Below, one piece after another: positions 1 to 10,950 of a DNA stretch of 64,000 bases. The notes under the pieces were generated by a model that had not been told where the DNA came from, did not search any database, and worked only from the letters and a program-made list of their open reading frames with translations. Source of the stretch: Acholoe squamosa (taxonomy: Eukaryota; Annelida; Polychaeta; Phyllodocida; Polynoidae); NCBI GenBank assembly GCA_949317995.1, contig OX439050.1:49415777-49479776 (forward strand), read 5' to 3'. How positions within the stretch are numbered: position 1 is the first letter of the stretch; each line of letters begins with the position of its first letter. The translations under genes were made by a program, and so were the position numbers.

Positions 1-173
1 CAAATCCTCATAAATACTTCATAGGTCCATTGCGCATGCGCAGCCCTTTTGAAACGTAAACATTCAAAATGGCAGCGGTCAGCATTTTCGCATTGATGAC
101 AGGTTAATTTGGGTTTATTTTAAAAGTTATTGGTAAAATATTGATTGATTATTGATTGAAACACCTTGACATA

Positions 174-310
174 AATGTTAAGATGAACTCTGATTAGTTT
201 GAGCCTCCTGTTTCTTCACTCGTGTGTCCAGCCTGCTTGGAATGGAACGGGCTGGACACGCTCGTGAAGAAACAGTCGACTCAAACTAATCATTGTTCAC
301 CTTTAACATT
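174..310. repeat. Long foldback palindrome 1
   Basis: Two arms of roughly 58 bases are reverse complements with few mismatches, around a spacer of about 15 bases. The inner arms (about 192-233 and 250-291) contain GATTAGTTTGAG and its complement CTCAAACTAATC. No coding capacity. It resembles five other hairpins in this window in architecture but not in sequence. Confidence 0.8.
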
Positions 311-579
311 ATATCTGACCTAGATTGCTATTTACCAGGTAAATACTACTAAAATAAACTTAGTCAAGTGTTATTCATAGATTAGTCCCTGTTTTAGCAC
401 GTGTGTGTCCTTATATCAGGATGCTTTCATTTAAGGTTACTGACATAAACTTTAACCGATTTAGTAATAATTGGAGCTTGGTGTTTCAATGTATTTTGTA
501 TAACTGTACTTCATGCTCTAGTACGACATAACTCCATTTTGAGATAAAAAGAATTGCTTGCTATAAATGATAGCCATTA

Positions 580-581
<2 letters not shown>

Positions 582-638
<57 letters not shown>
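582..638. repeat. (AT)n microsatellite
   Basis: An uninterrupted AT dinucleotide tract. Reading frames that cross it (tyrosine-isoleucine runs) are artefacts of the repeat. The rest of 311-1405 holds no gene or repeat I can recognise. Confidence 0.95.
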
Positions 639-642
<4 letters not shown>

Positions 643-1405
643 GGGGGGATGCACTACATCCAAGGCATAATGCTTTAGTGTCATGGCTCTCACCAGCTAT
701 GACATTCACACTGGAAATGGGCAAGGCACTATTAGGCGAAAAATCATACATACACCTTTCCAGGTCAGCCAAAACAAGGCAACAAAACAATAAGAAAAGA
801 ATGACGCTCAGCAAGGCAGTATGGTATCAATATAATCATGGTTCGACTATCACACAGGGATTAAGATACATTTTACCTTATTACTAGATTATATTCCATC
901 CATTATGCGAGTCGACACTTAATATTTTAGATAATATAACAGGGAATAAACAGCACCTTGAGCTGTATAATTCTTTAGCAAAGCTAAGTAATGCTACTCT
1001 TAACATAGCATCAGTAAGCATCAATAGACCTATCAAGTGACAGATTCATAGCTTACTCATAAACTCCTCTCTATTAAACTCCGATCTGATTGAAGGGTTT
1101 ATATGTTTATTGTATTATTATTATTATTACAAGGTTTAGTGGCTGTAGGCTGTAGTATTTCCAAAACCAGATACAATACATTTTATATACATGCCTTAAA
1201 TTTGGGAAGTCAGTGCGTCACCAGGTGCCTCCAAGCACATAATACAGACACCAGTCAGCTTCAGGCGCCTGGTGTCTGTACACAGGGCTACTGTGCCCTC
1301 CATCTAAGTATTAAGATATATTTAAAGCATATTGGGGCTATCCCAAATGTTATCTCCTATCCCTAACTGAGAAACTGAGAAGCACTTCCTTCAAACATAA
1401 CCCCT

Positions 1406-1876
1406 GCGCTGTAAAAAGTTGATGTATACATACAGCAGATTTCGCTGTAATCATCAGGTGCTGTAGTCTAACAGGGTATCATTTAAAGTACCTGTTGCAA
1501 AGATGATATGATACACCACACTAGTCTGTTGTGATACTCAATGGCTAGTTTTAAATCCATTTACTCATAAATGATGCTACATGGCTGGTTATCATGCTGT
1601 TCCAACTACATAATCTCAGCTTGGCCAGGCCAGCCAGAATGCAATGACTGTAACATTACAACCGACTGTATATTTACAGTAAATTCTACTGGAACAATAG
1701 CTGTCATCAACTTTCATGTACAATAACAGTAGTATGATTTATAGTAGAAGTTATTGTAGATGTTGCTGTACCTTTACAGCAAGTCAGCTGCTGTAGATCT
1801 ACAGCAAAATCTATTGGAACCAAAGCTGCCAGCAACTTTTTCTGTAGATGTACAGCACTTACTATTTACAGTGTGT
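1406..1876. repeat. MITE-like element rich in CTGTA/TACAG palindromes
   Basis: The stretch begins with GCGCTGTAAAAAG and ends with TTTACAGTGTG, giving short imperfect terminal inverted repeats. Inside are many copies of ACAGCA/TGCTGT and of palindromes such as CTGTAGATCTACAG. The ends resemble those of the elements at 16457, 19576 and 33762. The exact boundaries are uncertain. Confidence 0.5.
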
Positions 1877-1919
1877 CACTGAAATATTCTCCTGACCATT
1901 TGTCCATTTCATGGTTCAG

Positions 1920-3141
1920 AGGATGGAGAACTTGAAAAATATAAGGTGTTCAACTTGTCAGCCATTGATTGGACGAGGAATGGAACAAATGCCTGGTTTG
2001 AGCAGAGTAGCCGGAGTGTGGTGGATTGTGTACATGGATGGGAATATGAGGAGGATGTAGATCTACCATTGTAACAGAAGCAAGATTATTCTACAGGAAG
2101 GATATTTTGACATTTTGTAAACTGGCAACTATGGTAAGCTTGAGGGTTTATTTAACCATCACCTCTTTTTAACGAAAAATGCCTGCAAGTTATATAGAAT
2201 AAAAAGCGGGGATAGACCCATTTCAGACCCCTCTGGGGGGGACGGAAGAAAATAGCATCCCCTGTTGTTGAAAATTCACCACTCCCCTAGCCTTGAATCT
2301 TAGAATAAAAGTTTAAAAGGACAAAACTAGCTTTAATTTCATATCAGAAATGCACATTCTGACATTTCTATGTGTATTTTCTTTTCTTGAAAATAGACTG
2401 AGTAACTTCAGTAAATCTTCCGATTATTTGAGAGGCCCTAATACTTATGTAATTGTTTCCTTTTGTAGATTTGGAGTGGTTATGATTGGAAAGTTTGGTA
2501 TAGCTGAAGCATATACCATTATTCAGGTAGTAGCAGCTGAGGTTTTCCCTACTGTTATCAGGTGGGTGTTCTCTCTAGGTTATCTCTCAGATCTATCATA
2601 GGAACTTAGAAGAAATGGGCTACAGTGATTAGCTAGATTTCAATGTGATGAATTTGTTTCAAATTACAGTAGTCAGAATGGCTATAGTTGAAAAATCATT
2701 GATTATTCACAAAGTCGTATATGATCATGGACATAATATGTATGTTCATGTACACAAGATATAAGAACAGGAAAAGATGGGAAACTTAACTCTTTTGTAA
2801 TGTGATTTAGGCCATAATAATTACTTTCCCTCTATGGCACAGACCTTACATTGGTGTGTATGTATCCAGCTGAATGGAACTCCTAATGCAGAGTCTATGG
2901 TCGCTTTATTTGCTATAATAATTATACCAACAAAGATATTTATGTTGATGTGACACAAACTGTCATCTAATATCTGCTTGCCGTATTTAGGAATGTGGGT
3001 ATGAGTACGTCATCAGCGTTTGCACGTCTTGGGTCTATGGCTGCCCCTCAGATTGTACCCCTGGAGGTCTTTGCCTCTTATGTCCCTCTCACAGTATTTG
3101 GGGGTCTGGCAGTCGTGGCAGCAGTACCACTGCTTCTAAAG
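1920..3141 (+). pseudogene. Truncated SLC22-like transporter paralogue
   Basis: Three exon-like blocks match organic cation/anion transporters of the SLC22 (major facilitator) family. Block 1 (1920-about 2091) encodes the large extracellular loop after membrane segment 1 (NLSAIDWTRNGT, VDCVHGWEYE). It then shifts frame by one base before a readable STIVTEAR and ends at a GC rather than GT. Block 2 (2469-2561) reads GKFGIAEAYTIIQ then AAEVFPTVIR and ends at a GT donor. Block 3 (2991-3141) starts RNVGMSTSSAFARLG and also ends at a GT donor. The exons for membrane segments 2-9 are missing: only 377 bases separate blocks 1 and 2, against about 8.8 kb for the same interval in the intact gene downstream. 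No start, last exon or stop was found. A decayed or partly deleted tandem paralogue is the simplest reading. Blocks 2 and 3 alone look undamaged. Confidence 0.8.
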
Positions 3142-3676
3142 GTAATAATGTGTAATTGACTATAACCTCTATAAGAGACTCACATCCATTCAGGTATTTG
3201 ATACAAAGAAGGGGTACCGTACCTGCTATAAAGACAAGGTGCACCCCAGGTACATCTTATAGCCATTCCCTAAGTCTAAGTGCGCCTTATATATGAGGTT
3301 CTTTTATGTTAAATTTGTCTACAAAGTTTAAAACCAAGGCCCAAGCACAAGCAAAGATGCACAGCTAATCATGATGTGCGTAGTAGCAACGCTACAAGAT
3401 ATAAGCACCCAGTGGGTAAAATATTTACCATTTAAAATTGTATATAATTATAATTGATCACCAAAACAGGACTTTCTGTTGAGTAGATCTACATGGATAC
3501 ATTGATTCAACTAAACTCATGACATATTGAATTTCAGAGCTAATATTGTAGGGTATGCTCTAGTATGACAATGTAGGAGACCCGTGGTAAGGACCTCCCA
3601 GAGAACTTCCAGGATAGGACGAGTAACTCAGCTTCAAGCTCTGGGGTGGACTGAGTGGGGGAGTTTTCTTATATGT

Positions 3677-3751
3677 AAAAACAGTGTTTAGGGATTAAAC
3701 ACTAGTATTTAGAACCTATACACTTGGTTAAACACTTATTTGTCCCTTGTG
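3677..3751 (-). repeat. Truncated copy of the AAACACT-type MITE
   Basis: This matches, in inverted orientation, the right end of the element at 16457-16763, sharing TGTAAAAACAGTGTTTA, GGATTAAACAC and CACTTGGTTAAACACTT in the same order. Only one end is present, so it is a fragment. Confidence 0.7.
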
Positions 3752-4129
3752 TCTTAATCCATTCATAAACATTCAAGTTTGTGTAAGCATAAATTAAAAG
3801 TTAAATACAGAGTGCCTTATATCAGTTCTACACCATGAGACTCATACAATCGAAAATATAATCAGTGCCTTTTTTGTTCCAACAATCACAAGAGCAATAC
3901 TGATATTTTCCACGCCTTGCTATTTTATAGAATCACACTAAAGGACCTACTCCCTGCTGTGCCTCAGCTGCCACCACCCACTGGCGGTATAAAGAAAGAT
4001 ATACAGATAGCGAAGTTTTGATTTATTGACGAATAAAAAGGGAAAACCACATTCTTAATAATTGTAGCGTAAACGACCATGTATTCTAGATAGATAGATA
4101 GATAGAATCTGTGAGGCAGCAAGCAGAAA

Positions 4130-4470
4130 TGGGGGTTCCTGTGGGATTTAGTACCTGTTTTAGCCACCAGGGGGCACCACTATGGGCTAGAATAGGAAAG
4201 ATATACCTAAAACAATTATAGGGTACTTTTCTATGGAGAATTCAATGATTTTTGATAGAATGTTATATCTTGGGTGAAAAGGTTCCAAATTAGGCTTCTA
4301 AAAAGAACATTTTTGGGCCTAAATAGGTATTTTTGTTGATTTCTGTTACCATGGAAACATGATTTCCATTCTAAATAGGAAAATCAATGATCTCATTCGA
4401 ACGAATTTTTCACCAGGTTTACTTATTGCCATTCAGAAATGGTCAAACCTACCCATATTTAGCAAACCAT
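4130..4470 (+). repeat. Dispersed repeat carrying CTCF-like and X-box-like motifs, copy 1
   Basis: It contains GCCACCAGGGGGCACCAC (4163-4180), close to the vertebrate CTCF core, and 165 bases later GTTACCATGGAAAC (4345-4358), close to an RFX X-box. The same pair in the same order recurs at 49770-50240 and 55195-55760, with matching AT-rich text between. No open frame. Boundaries are approximate. Confidence 0.6.
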
Positions 4471-4540
4471 TCCAATGAAACTAACAGGAGTATCTTCTCT
4501 TGCAATATATCACTGGAAAGCTAGTGATCTGGACAGACAG

Positions 4541-4562
4541 ACAGATAGATAGATAGATAGAT

Positions 4563-4624
<62 letters not shown>
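4541..4624. repeat. (GATA)n-(GA)n microsatellite
   Basis: GATA tetranucleotides pass into an almost pure GA tract. Serine-leucine open frames on the minus strand here are repeat artefacts. Confidence 0.95.
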
Positions 4625-4631
<7 letters not shown>

Positions 4632-6095
4632 TGGGTGAATAGACTGAACTGTTCCAAGGCGACAGATGAGTTGGGTTGAATTTTTACAAGGTATAAATAC
4701 ATTGCATTTCATCACTTGAGAGCACATGTATGTGGGATTCCATCAAGGCAATCCAGAATAAAGAATGAAAGAAAATCCTGGTGGTCCGGGCTGTTCTATT
4801 AACCCTTCATAACCTGTGACATTACATGTATAATCAGTCCACCAAGATATAAAAGGATAACTTTACTAAACTACAATTGAAGTACTGAGGGAAAGATAAC
4901 CAACCATACAGGTCATACCTTCTTTATTAAGCGTTACTCATAATGAAATAATACAAACAGGATCTAAGCTATGCTGCAGTCAAAATACATCTAAGTAGCC
5001 TCAGATGGGTTAGGAAATGTATCATCAAAATTGTCACACGATCTGCGAAAATGGGGCTTAGTGCAGGAAGTCCTAAGACCCCTTTTCCCAGTATATGTTT
5101 AATGTCTTTCACCTTTTGCTCCCGAACACATACACCTTAGCACTGCCAGCTTCTATTGCTATACTCTTGCTATTCTCATGTTGATTGTGATTATGATAAA
5201 ACGCTTCTTCTTTTGTCTCAATATTAGAATAAAATCAAATCCACAAACTCTTATAATCTTATAATTTTACAGTGTTCACATTTTTATTCCAATTCACTCA
5301 GAACCTGACATTAGATTTGGGTAGTTCCACGACAGTGAATACGTCATCTAATGTTCTTTCGTATTATATTCCTTTATTTTGGGCACGGACTTTAATAGAC
5401 GGGTATTTAGGTTAACGTTTTTGGCTATTCTGAAGACACAGGAGACCTGGTATAGAATAAAACTTACAAATGGCAGATTCATTATCAGCTCATAGGGCAA
5501 GATTTAGTGTCTGTTAACATGAGTTATGGCATGTCTAATACATGTATGTATGTGTTTTATGAGAGCAGCATAGGATCCATGATAATTACATGGGCAATGA
5601 TGGAGGCCAATAATTATACCACAGTGTTAGCCTGAGGGGTTTGTAAAGGAAAGTCTCCCAAATGCTTTATCATGAAAAGACATTTCAATGAATAAAAACA
5701 GCAGTGCAGGAACACCCAAAAGGTAAAGGGTGAGCTACTGTAAAATTACATACTTTCACCGTGGTAGCCTGAAAAAATGTGAGAGTGCATCCCCTACACC
5801 CCCCCTGCCAATGTCCTTAATGTGCGAAATTGGCAACAGTAGCTAGATTATTCATGTAGCTACGACATAGGGGCTGCCCGTGTCCATAAATTTGCACAAT
5901 AAAGGCTTATTTCGGTAAACTGGTCCCACAGATAGGTATTAGCGTCTTACGAGTCTAATGTAGTTTTCTCGTCATGAATATGACCTAATAGCTGTTGTCA
6001 AAATGACATTAAAAATCCATGACTACCACACTGCCATCCCTATGGTGGTGGTGCCACCTACTGTGATAACCGTGAGTCTGCCACAGTAGAGAGCC

Positions 6096-6320
6096 TGTGT
6101 TTCTCCAGCCTCGATTTTCCAGTCCCTATAGTGGGACTGGAAGATTTCTTATTAAATCACTGCAATACTTCCTTCATTGAAATGATCCAGGATCCAGTCT
6201 CCCAGACTCTATATGGTACAGTCTGGACATGTGCTAGACTGGTGATTCTCCACCCTCGATCATCCAGTCCCCATAGTGGGACTGGACCATTCCTTATCAA
6301 AGCACTGCAATACCTCCCTT
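6096..6320 (+). repeat. Direct duplication containing a CCAGTCCC hairpin
   Basis: Two direct copies share TCCAGTCCC-TATAGTGGGACTGG-like palindromes followed by CACTGCAATAC-TCCTT. The copies begin near 6118 and 6262. Function unknown. Confidence 0.6.
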
Positions 6321-7774
6321 AAGCCTGTAAATATCATATCATAGTGTCCTATTTATTGGTGTCCACTGGCCCGACACTGTATTGAGGCATCAGAAAATGC
6401 TTTAGGGTTGGAAAGTGGGACCAAGATAAAAATGATGTGATGTTACTGATGGATCTCTGATAGCAGAGTGCTGGAAGACCTGGGTTAGTTTAGAGGGGTA
6501 CAAGTTTTCAAGTCCAAAGACCATCAGGCCCAGCACTCGTATCCACCTGGGACTTCAGACCCCACACCTACTTAGGTACCCCTTGTATCCCCTATATATT
6601 TGGGGTGAGGAGGGCATTTACCATTCACACAACTACTAAAAGAAGACAAGAAACGATCAGGTTAGTATTAGAAAAGTTATTTGAAGTGTCCCTGTGTATT
6701 TCCAGGGTGGATGCTACTTTGATACTTGCCTATGGAGATTTCCACACTCATGGTACGAGAGGCATTATTGATTTTGTTTAATCAGGATCCATTAACCATT
6801 CTGTGTCCCAATAGTGCTCTTGTTAAAGGTCCTCTGTCGATCTATTTCTATGGGGCATAACTAGAATGGTGACAAACTCACTTGGTGTCAATCATGTATC
6901 GTGGTCAAAAACAGGATTACTACTCTATCAATCCAAAAGGTAGGGGTAGTGCATACAATTAGCGTAGGGCTGTATAATACAGTGCTACCATCTACATGTA
7001 TGTATTAGATTTCTTTTAAGATCATGCCATGTATGGAAACGTGTATGCCCGGAATGGTAGGAAATTATTACAGGCTAGACGTTGGCGTACAAGTTACACG
7101 TGGGCAACTCGTAACCTATCTAATCTAATTTGGAGCATTCCTCTGTCTGTATCTACATTTTAATCCTTTCCCCTTTTGCTATCTTGATCTCTCACCATCT
7201 TTGTATCTCACTGTCTCTTTCCTTTATATTGTCCATATGCCTCTCAGTCCTTTTCTTTTTAGTACCGAAGTCTAGTGGGTATGACTTGGCTGGTAACAGA
7301 TCCCACTCAATCCAGGGGGGTCAAAAACAAGTAATTGTTTCAGGCAGTATAGGGAACTGGGAGGTTTCAGCAATATCCTATGTTCAAGTATAGGCACTTT
7401 ACTTTGTAAATTCACTTACATTGTTGCCTGTCAGTCAAATGAAACTCTGCTACATATCCATTTGCAAATTGTTCCCTGCTCACAACTTATCTTCTGTCAC
7501 TTTGTTGTGGTGTCACTCTGTGGAGCTGAGATCCAGCTAGCCTTACCCCCTCCCCTACAGGGGGAGGTAGTACTGCCTTAGACTGGTCTAGTACTGCCTT
7601 CACACTTCACTGATTGTCAGATAGGATGGTTTATAGCAGTGGGCAAACAAGTTCAACCCCCATACCTAGAGGTCACTATTGGTGTGGATCAGGTGTCTCC
7701 ATCTGCTCAAAGTGGTCAGAGATGCAAACAAACATGCACCACAGCACACCACACGGTCCAAAGATGGCCAACTT

Positions 7775-10317
7775 TGACTATCAGGATGCTCTATGATGAC
7801 TTGCTAGGCTGTGTGTACTTACATGGTGTGTTTGATTGACTATCAGGATGCACTATGGTGACCGGTTAGGCTTTATATACTTTAATGGTGTGCTTGATTG
7901 ACTATCAGGATGCACTATGGTGACCGGTTAGGTTGTATATACTTAAATGGTGTGTTTGATTGACTATCAGGATGCATTATGGTGACCGGTTAGGCTGTGT
8001 GTACTTTAATGGTGTGTTTGATTGACTATAAGGATGCACTATGGTGACCGGTTAGGCTGTGTATACTTTAATGGTGTGTTTGATTGACTATAAGGATGCA
8101 CTATGGTGACCGGTTAGGCTGTGTGTACTTTAATGGTGTGTTTTATTGACTATCAGGATACACTATGGTGACCGGTTAGGCTGTGTGTACTTTAATGGTG
8201 TGTTTTATTGACTATCAGGATACACTATGGTGACCGGTTAGGCTGTGTGTACTTTAATGGTGTGTTTGATTGACTATCAGGATGCACTATGGTGACCAGT
8301 TAGGCTGTGTGTACTTTAATGGTGTGTTTGATTGACTATCAGGATGCACTATGGTGACCGGTTAGGCTGTATAATACTTTAATGGTGTGTTTGATTGACT
8401 ATCAGGATGCACTATGGTGACCGGTTAGGCTGTGTGTACTTTAATGGTGTGTTTGATTGACTATCAGGATGCACTATGGTGACCGGTTAGGCTGTATATA
8501 CTTTAATGGTGTGTTTGATTGACTATCAGGATGCATTATGGTGACCAGTTAGGCTGTGTGTACTTTAATGGTGTGTTTGATTGACTATCAGGATGCATTA
8601 TGGTGACCAGTTAGGCTGTGTGTACTTTAATGGTGTGTTTGATTGACTATCAGGATGCACTATGGTGACCAGTTAGGCTGTGTGTACTTTAATGGTGTGT
8701 TTTATTGACTATCAGGATGCACTATGGTGACCGGTTAGGCTGTGTGTACTTTAATGGTGTGTTTGATTGACTATCAGGGTGCACTATGGTGACCGGTTAG
8801 GCTTTATATACTTTAATGGTGTGCTTGATTGACTATCAGGATGCACTATGGTGACCGGTTAGGCTGTGTGTACTTACATGGTGTGTTTGATTGACTATCA
8901 GGATACACTATGGTGACCGGTTAGGCTTTATATACTTTAATGGTGTGCTTGATTGACTATCAGGATGCACTATGGTGACCGGATAGGCTGTATATACTTT
9001 AATGGTGTGTTTGATTGACTATCAGGATGCACTATGGTGACCGGTTAGGCTTTATATACTTTAATGGTGTGCTTGATTGACTATCAGGATGCACTATGGT
9101 GACCAGTTAGGCTGTATATACTTTAATGGTGTGTTTGATTGACTATCAGGATGCACTATGGTGACCGGTTAGGTTGTATATACTTAAATGGTGTGTTTGA
9201 TTGACTATCAGGATGCATTATGGTGACCGGTTAGGCTGTGTGTACTTACATGGTGTGTTTGATTGACTATCAGGATGCACTATGGTGACCGGTTAGGCTG
9301 TGTGTACTTTAATGGTGTGTTTTATTGACTATCAGGATGCACTATGGTGACCGGTTAGGCTGTGTGTACTTTAATGGTGTGTTTGATTGACTATAAGGAT
9401 GCACTATGGTGACCGGTTAGGCTGTGTATACTTTAATGGTGTGTTTGATTGACTATAAGGATGCACTATGGTGACCGGTTAGGCTGTGTGTACTTTAATG
9501 GTGTGTTTTATTGACTATCAGGATACACTATGGTGACCGGTTAGGCTGTGTGTACTTTAATGGTGTGTTTTATTGACTATCAGGATACACTATGGTGACC
9601 GGTTAGGCTGTGTGTACTTTAATGGTGTGTTTGATTGACTATCAGGATGCACTATGGTGACCAGTTAGGCTGTGTGTACTTTAATGGTGTGTTTGATTGA
9701 CTATCAGGATGCACTATGGTGACCGGTTAGGCTGTATAATACTTTAATGGTGTGTTTGATTGACTATCAGGATGCACTATGGTGACCGGTTAGGCTGTGT
9801 GTACTTTAATGGTGTGTTTGATTGACTATCAGGATGCACTATGGTGACCGGTTAGGCTGTATATACTTTAATGGTGTGTTTGATTGACTATCAGGATGCA
9901 TTATGGTGACCAGTTAGGCTGTGTGTACTTTAATGGTGTGTTTGATTGACTATCAGGATGCATTATGGTGACCAATTAGGCTGTGTGTACTTTAATGGTG
10001 TGTTTGATTGACTATCAGGATGCACTATGGTGACCGGTTAGGCTGTGTGTACTTTAATGGTGTGTTTGATTGACTATAAGGATGCACTATGGTGACCGGT
10101 TAGGCTGTGTGTACTTTAATGGTGTGTTTGATTGACTATCAGGATGCACTATGGTGACCGGTTAGGCTGTGTGTACTTACATGGTGTGTTTGATTGACTA
10201 TCAGGATACACTATGGTGACCGGTTAGGCTGTATATACTTTAATGGTGTGCTTGATTGACTATCAGGATACACTATGGTGACCGGTTAGGCTGTGTATAC
10301 TTTACTGGTGTGTTTTA
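7775..10317 (+). repeat. 62-bp minisatellite (about 41 copies) copying the transporter exon 1 edge
   Basis: The period is 62 bases (for example ACCGG recurs at 7861, 7923, 7985, 8047, 8109). Each unit contains GATTGACTATCAG followed by GATGCACTATGGTGACC. The same text, GATTGACTATCAG then GATGCACTATGATGAC, spans the apparent acceptor and start codon of exon 1 of the SLC22-like gene at 10951. The array therefore carries about 41 diverged copies of that edge. Edge units (7789, 10880) are closest to the exon, reading GATGACTTG where inner units read GGTGACCGG. A rare variant (GTATAATACTTT) recurs about 1.36 kb apart (8369 and 9734), suggesting duplication of a block of about 22 units. Not a CRISPR: units are contiguous without spacers. 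Confidence 0.95.
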
Positions 10318-10857
10318 CATACTTACTAAGTGCTTGATAACTTTCTGTTACTAATCACTTACAATTTACTCAGTGCATCATGGGTAGCTAACATGTAGCG
10401 GTTAATTAGATGCATAGATCACTGCACAGCACTGGCCCAGATATTACAGGTGTGTGGTTAGGCTAAGAAGGTAGTTCCCCCAGTCACAATACCATAACAA
10501 CCTATCACTAACACCCAGCCACCAGGAACCCAAATCTGCACTGTCATGTGAATAGCCACTCCAATCATGTTCACCCCATTACCTGATGTCTACATCTAGT
10601 TCTGTACATAATCACAATACACGGTACAAAAGCAAAGGCTATCAATTGGGTCCCTAGCCTATGAGTTGGTTTAGGAGCACCTCTGTAATTAACTTCTGAC
10701 TGCTTTATTTGATAGTGGGTGTTCCATATGGCCTGCCTACACTCATCTACAATTGACTATTCAAATTCAAAGCACTACCTTCAGGTGTCTACCCATGATG
10801 CACTGAGTAAATAGTTAGTGATTAGTAACAGAAAGTTATTAAGCACTTAGTAAGTAT
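10318..10857. mobile_element. 540-bp MITE with ~70-bp inverted ends, Mutator-like
   Basis: The left end CATACTTACTAAGTGCTT...CATCATGGGTAG is repeated as reverse complement at the right end (CTACCCATGATGCACTGAG...AGTAAGTATG) over about 65-70 bases. Both sides are flanked by GTGTGTTTTA. This would be a 10-bp target duplication, but that text also belongs to the surrounding 62-bp unit, so duplication by the array cannot be excluded. Long inverted ends with a 9-10 bp duplication are characteristic of Mutator-like elements. No coding capacity, so non-autonomous. It split the 62-bp array. Confidence 0.75.
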
Positions 10858-10950
10858 GGTGTGTTTTATTGATTGACTATCACGATGCACTATGATGACT
10901 TGTAAGGCTATGTGTACATTACTGGTGTGTTTTATTGATTGACTATCAGG

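Larger units (their letters stand above)
3142..7774. other. Intergenic repeat-rich DNA
   Basis: No exon with a recognisable protein match was seen on either strand. Identified pieces are listed separately (MITE fragment at 3677, CTCF/RFX repeat at 4130, GATA/GA tract at 4541, direct duplication at 6096). The rest shows no structure I can name. The start of a 5' untranslated exon for the transporter gene could lie here but cannot be seen. Confidence 0.5.

Noticed and set aside
4541..4624. Serine/leucine-repeat peptide genes on the minus strand
   Set aside because: Pure translation of a GA/GATA microsatellite.
7775..10317. CRISPR-like regular repeat array
   Set aside because: Units are contiguous 62-bp tandem copies with no unique spacers, in a eukaryotic intergenic region.
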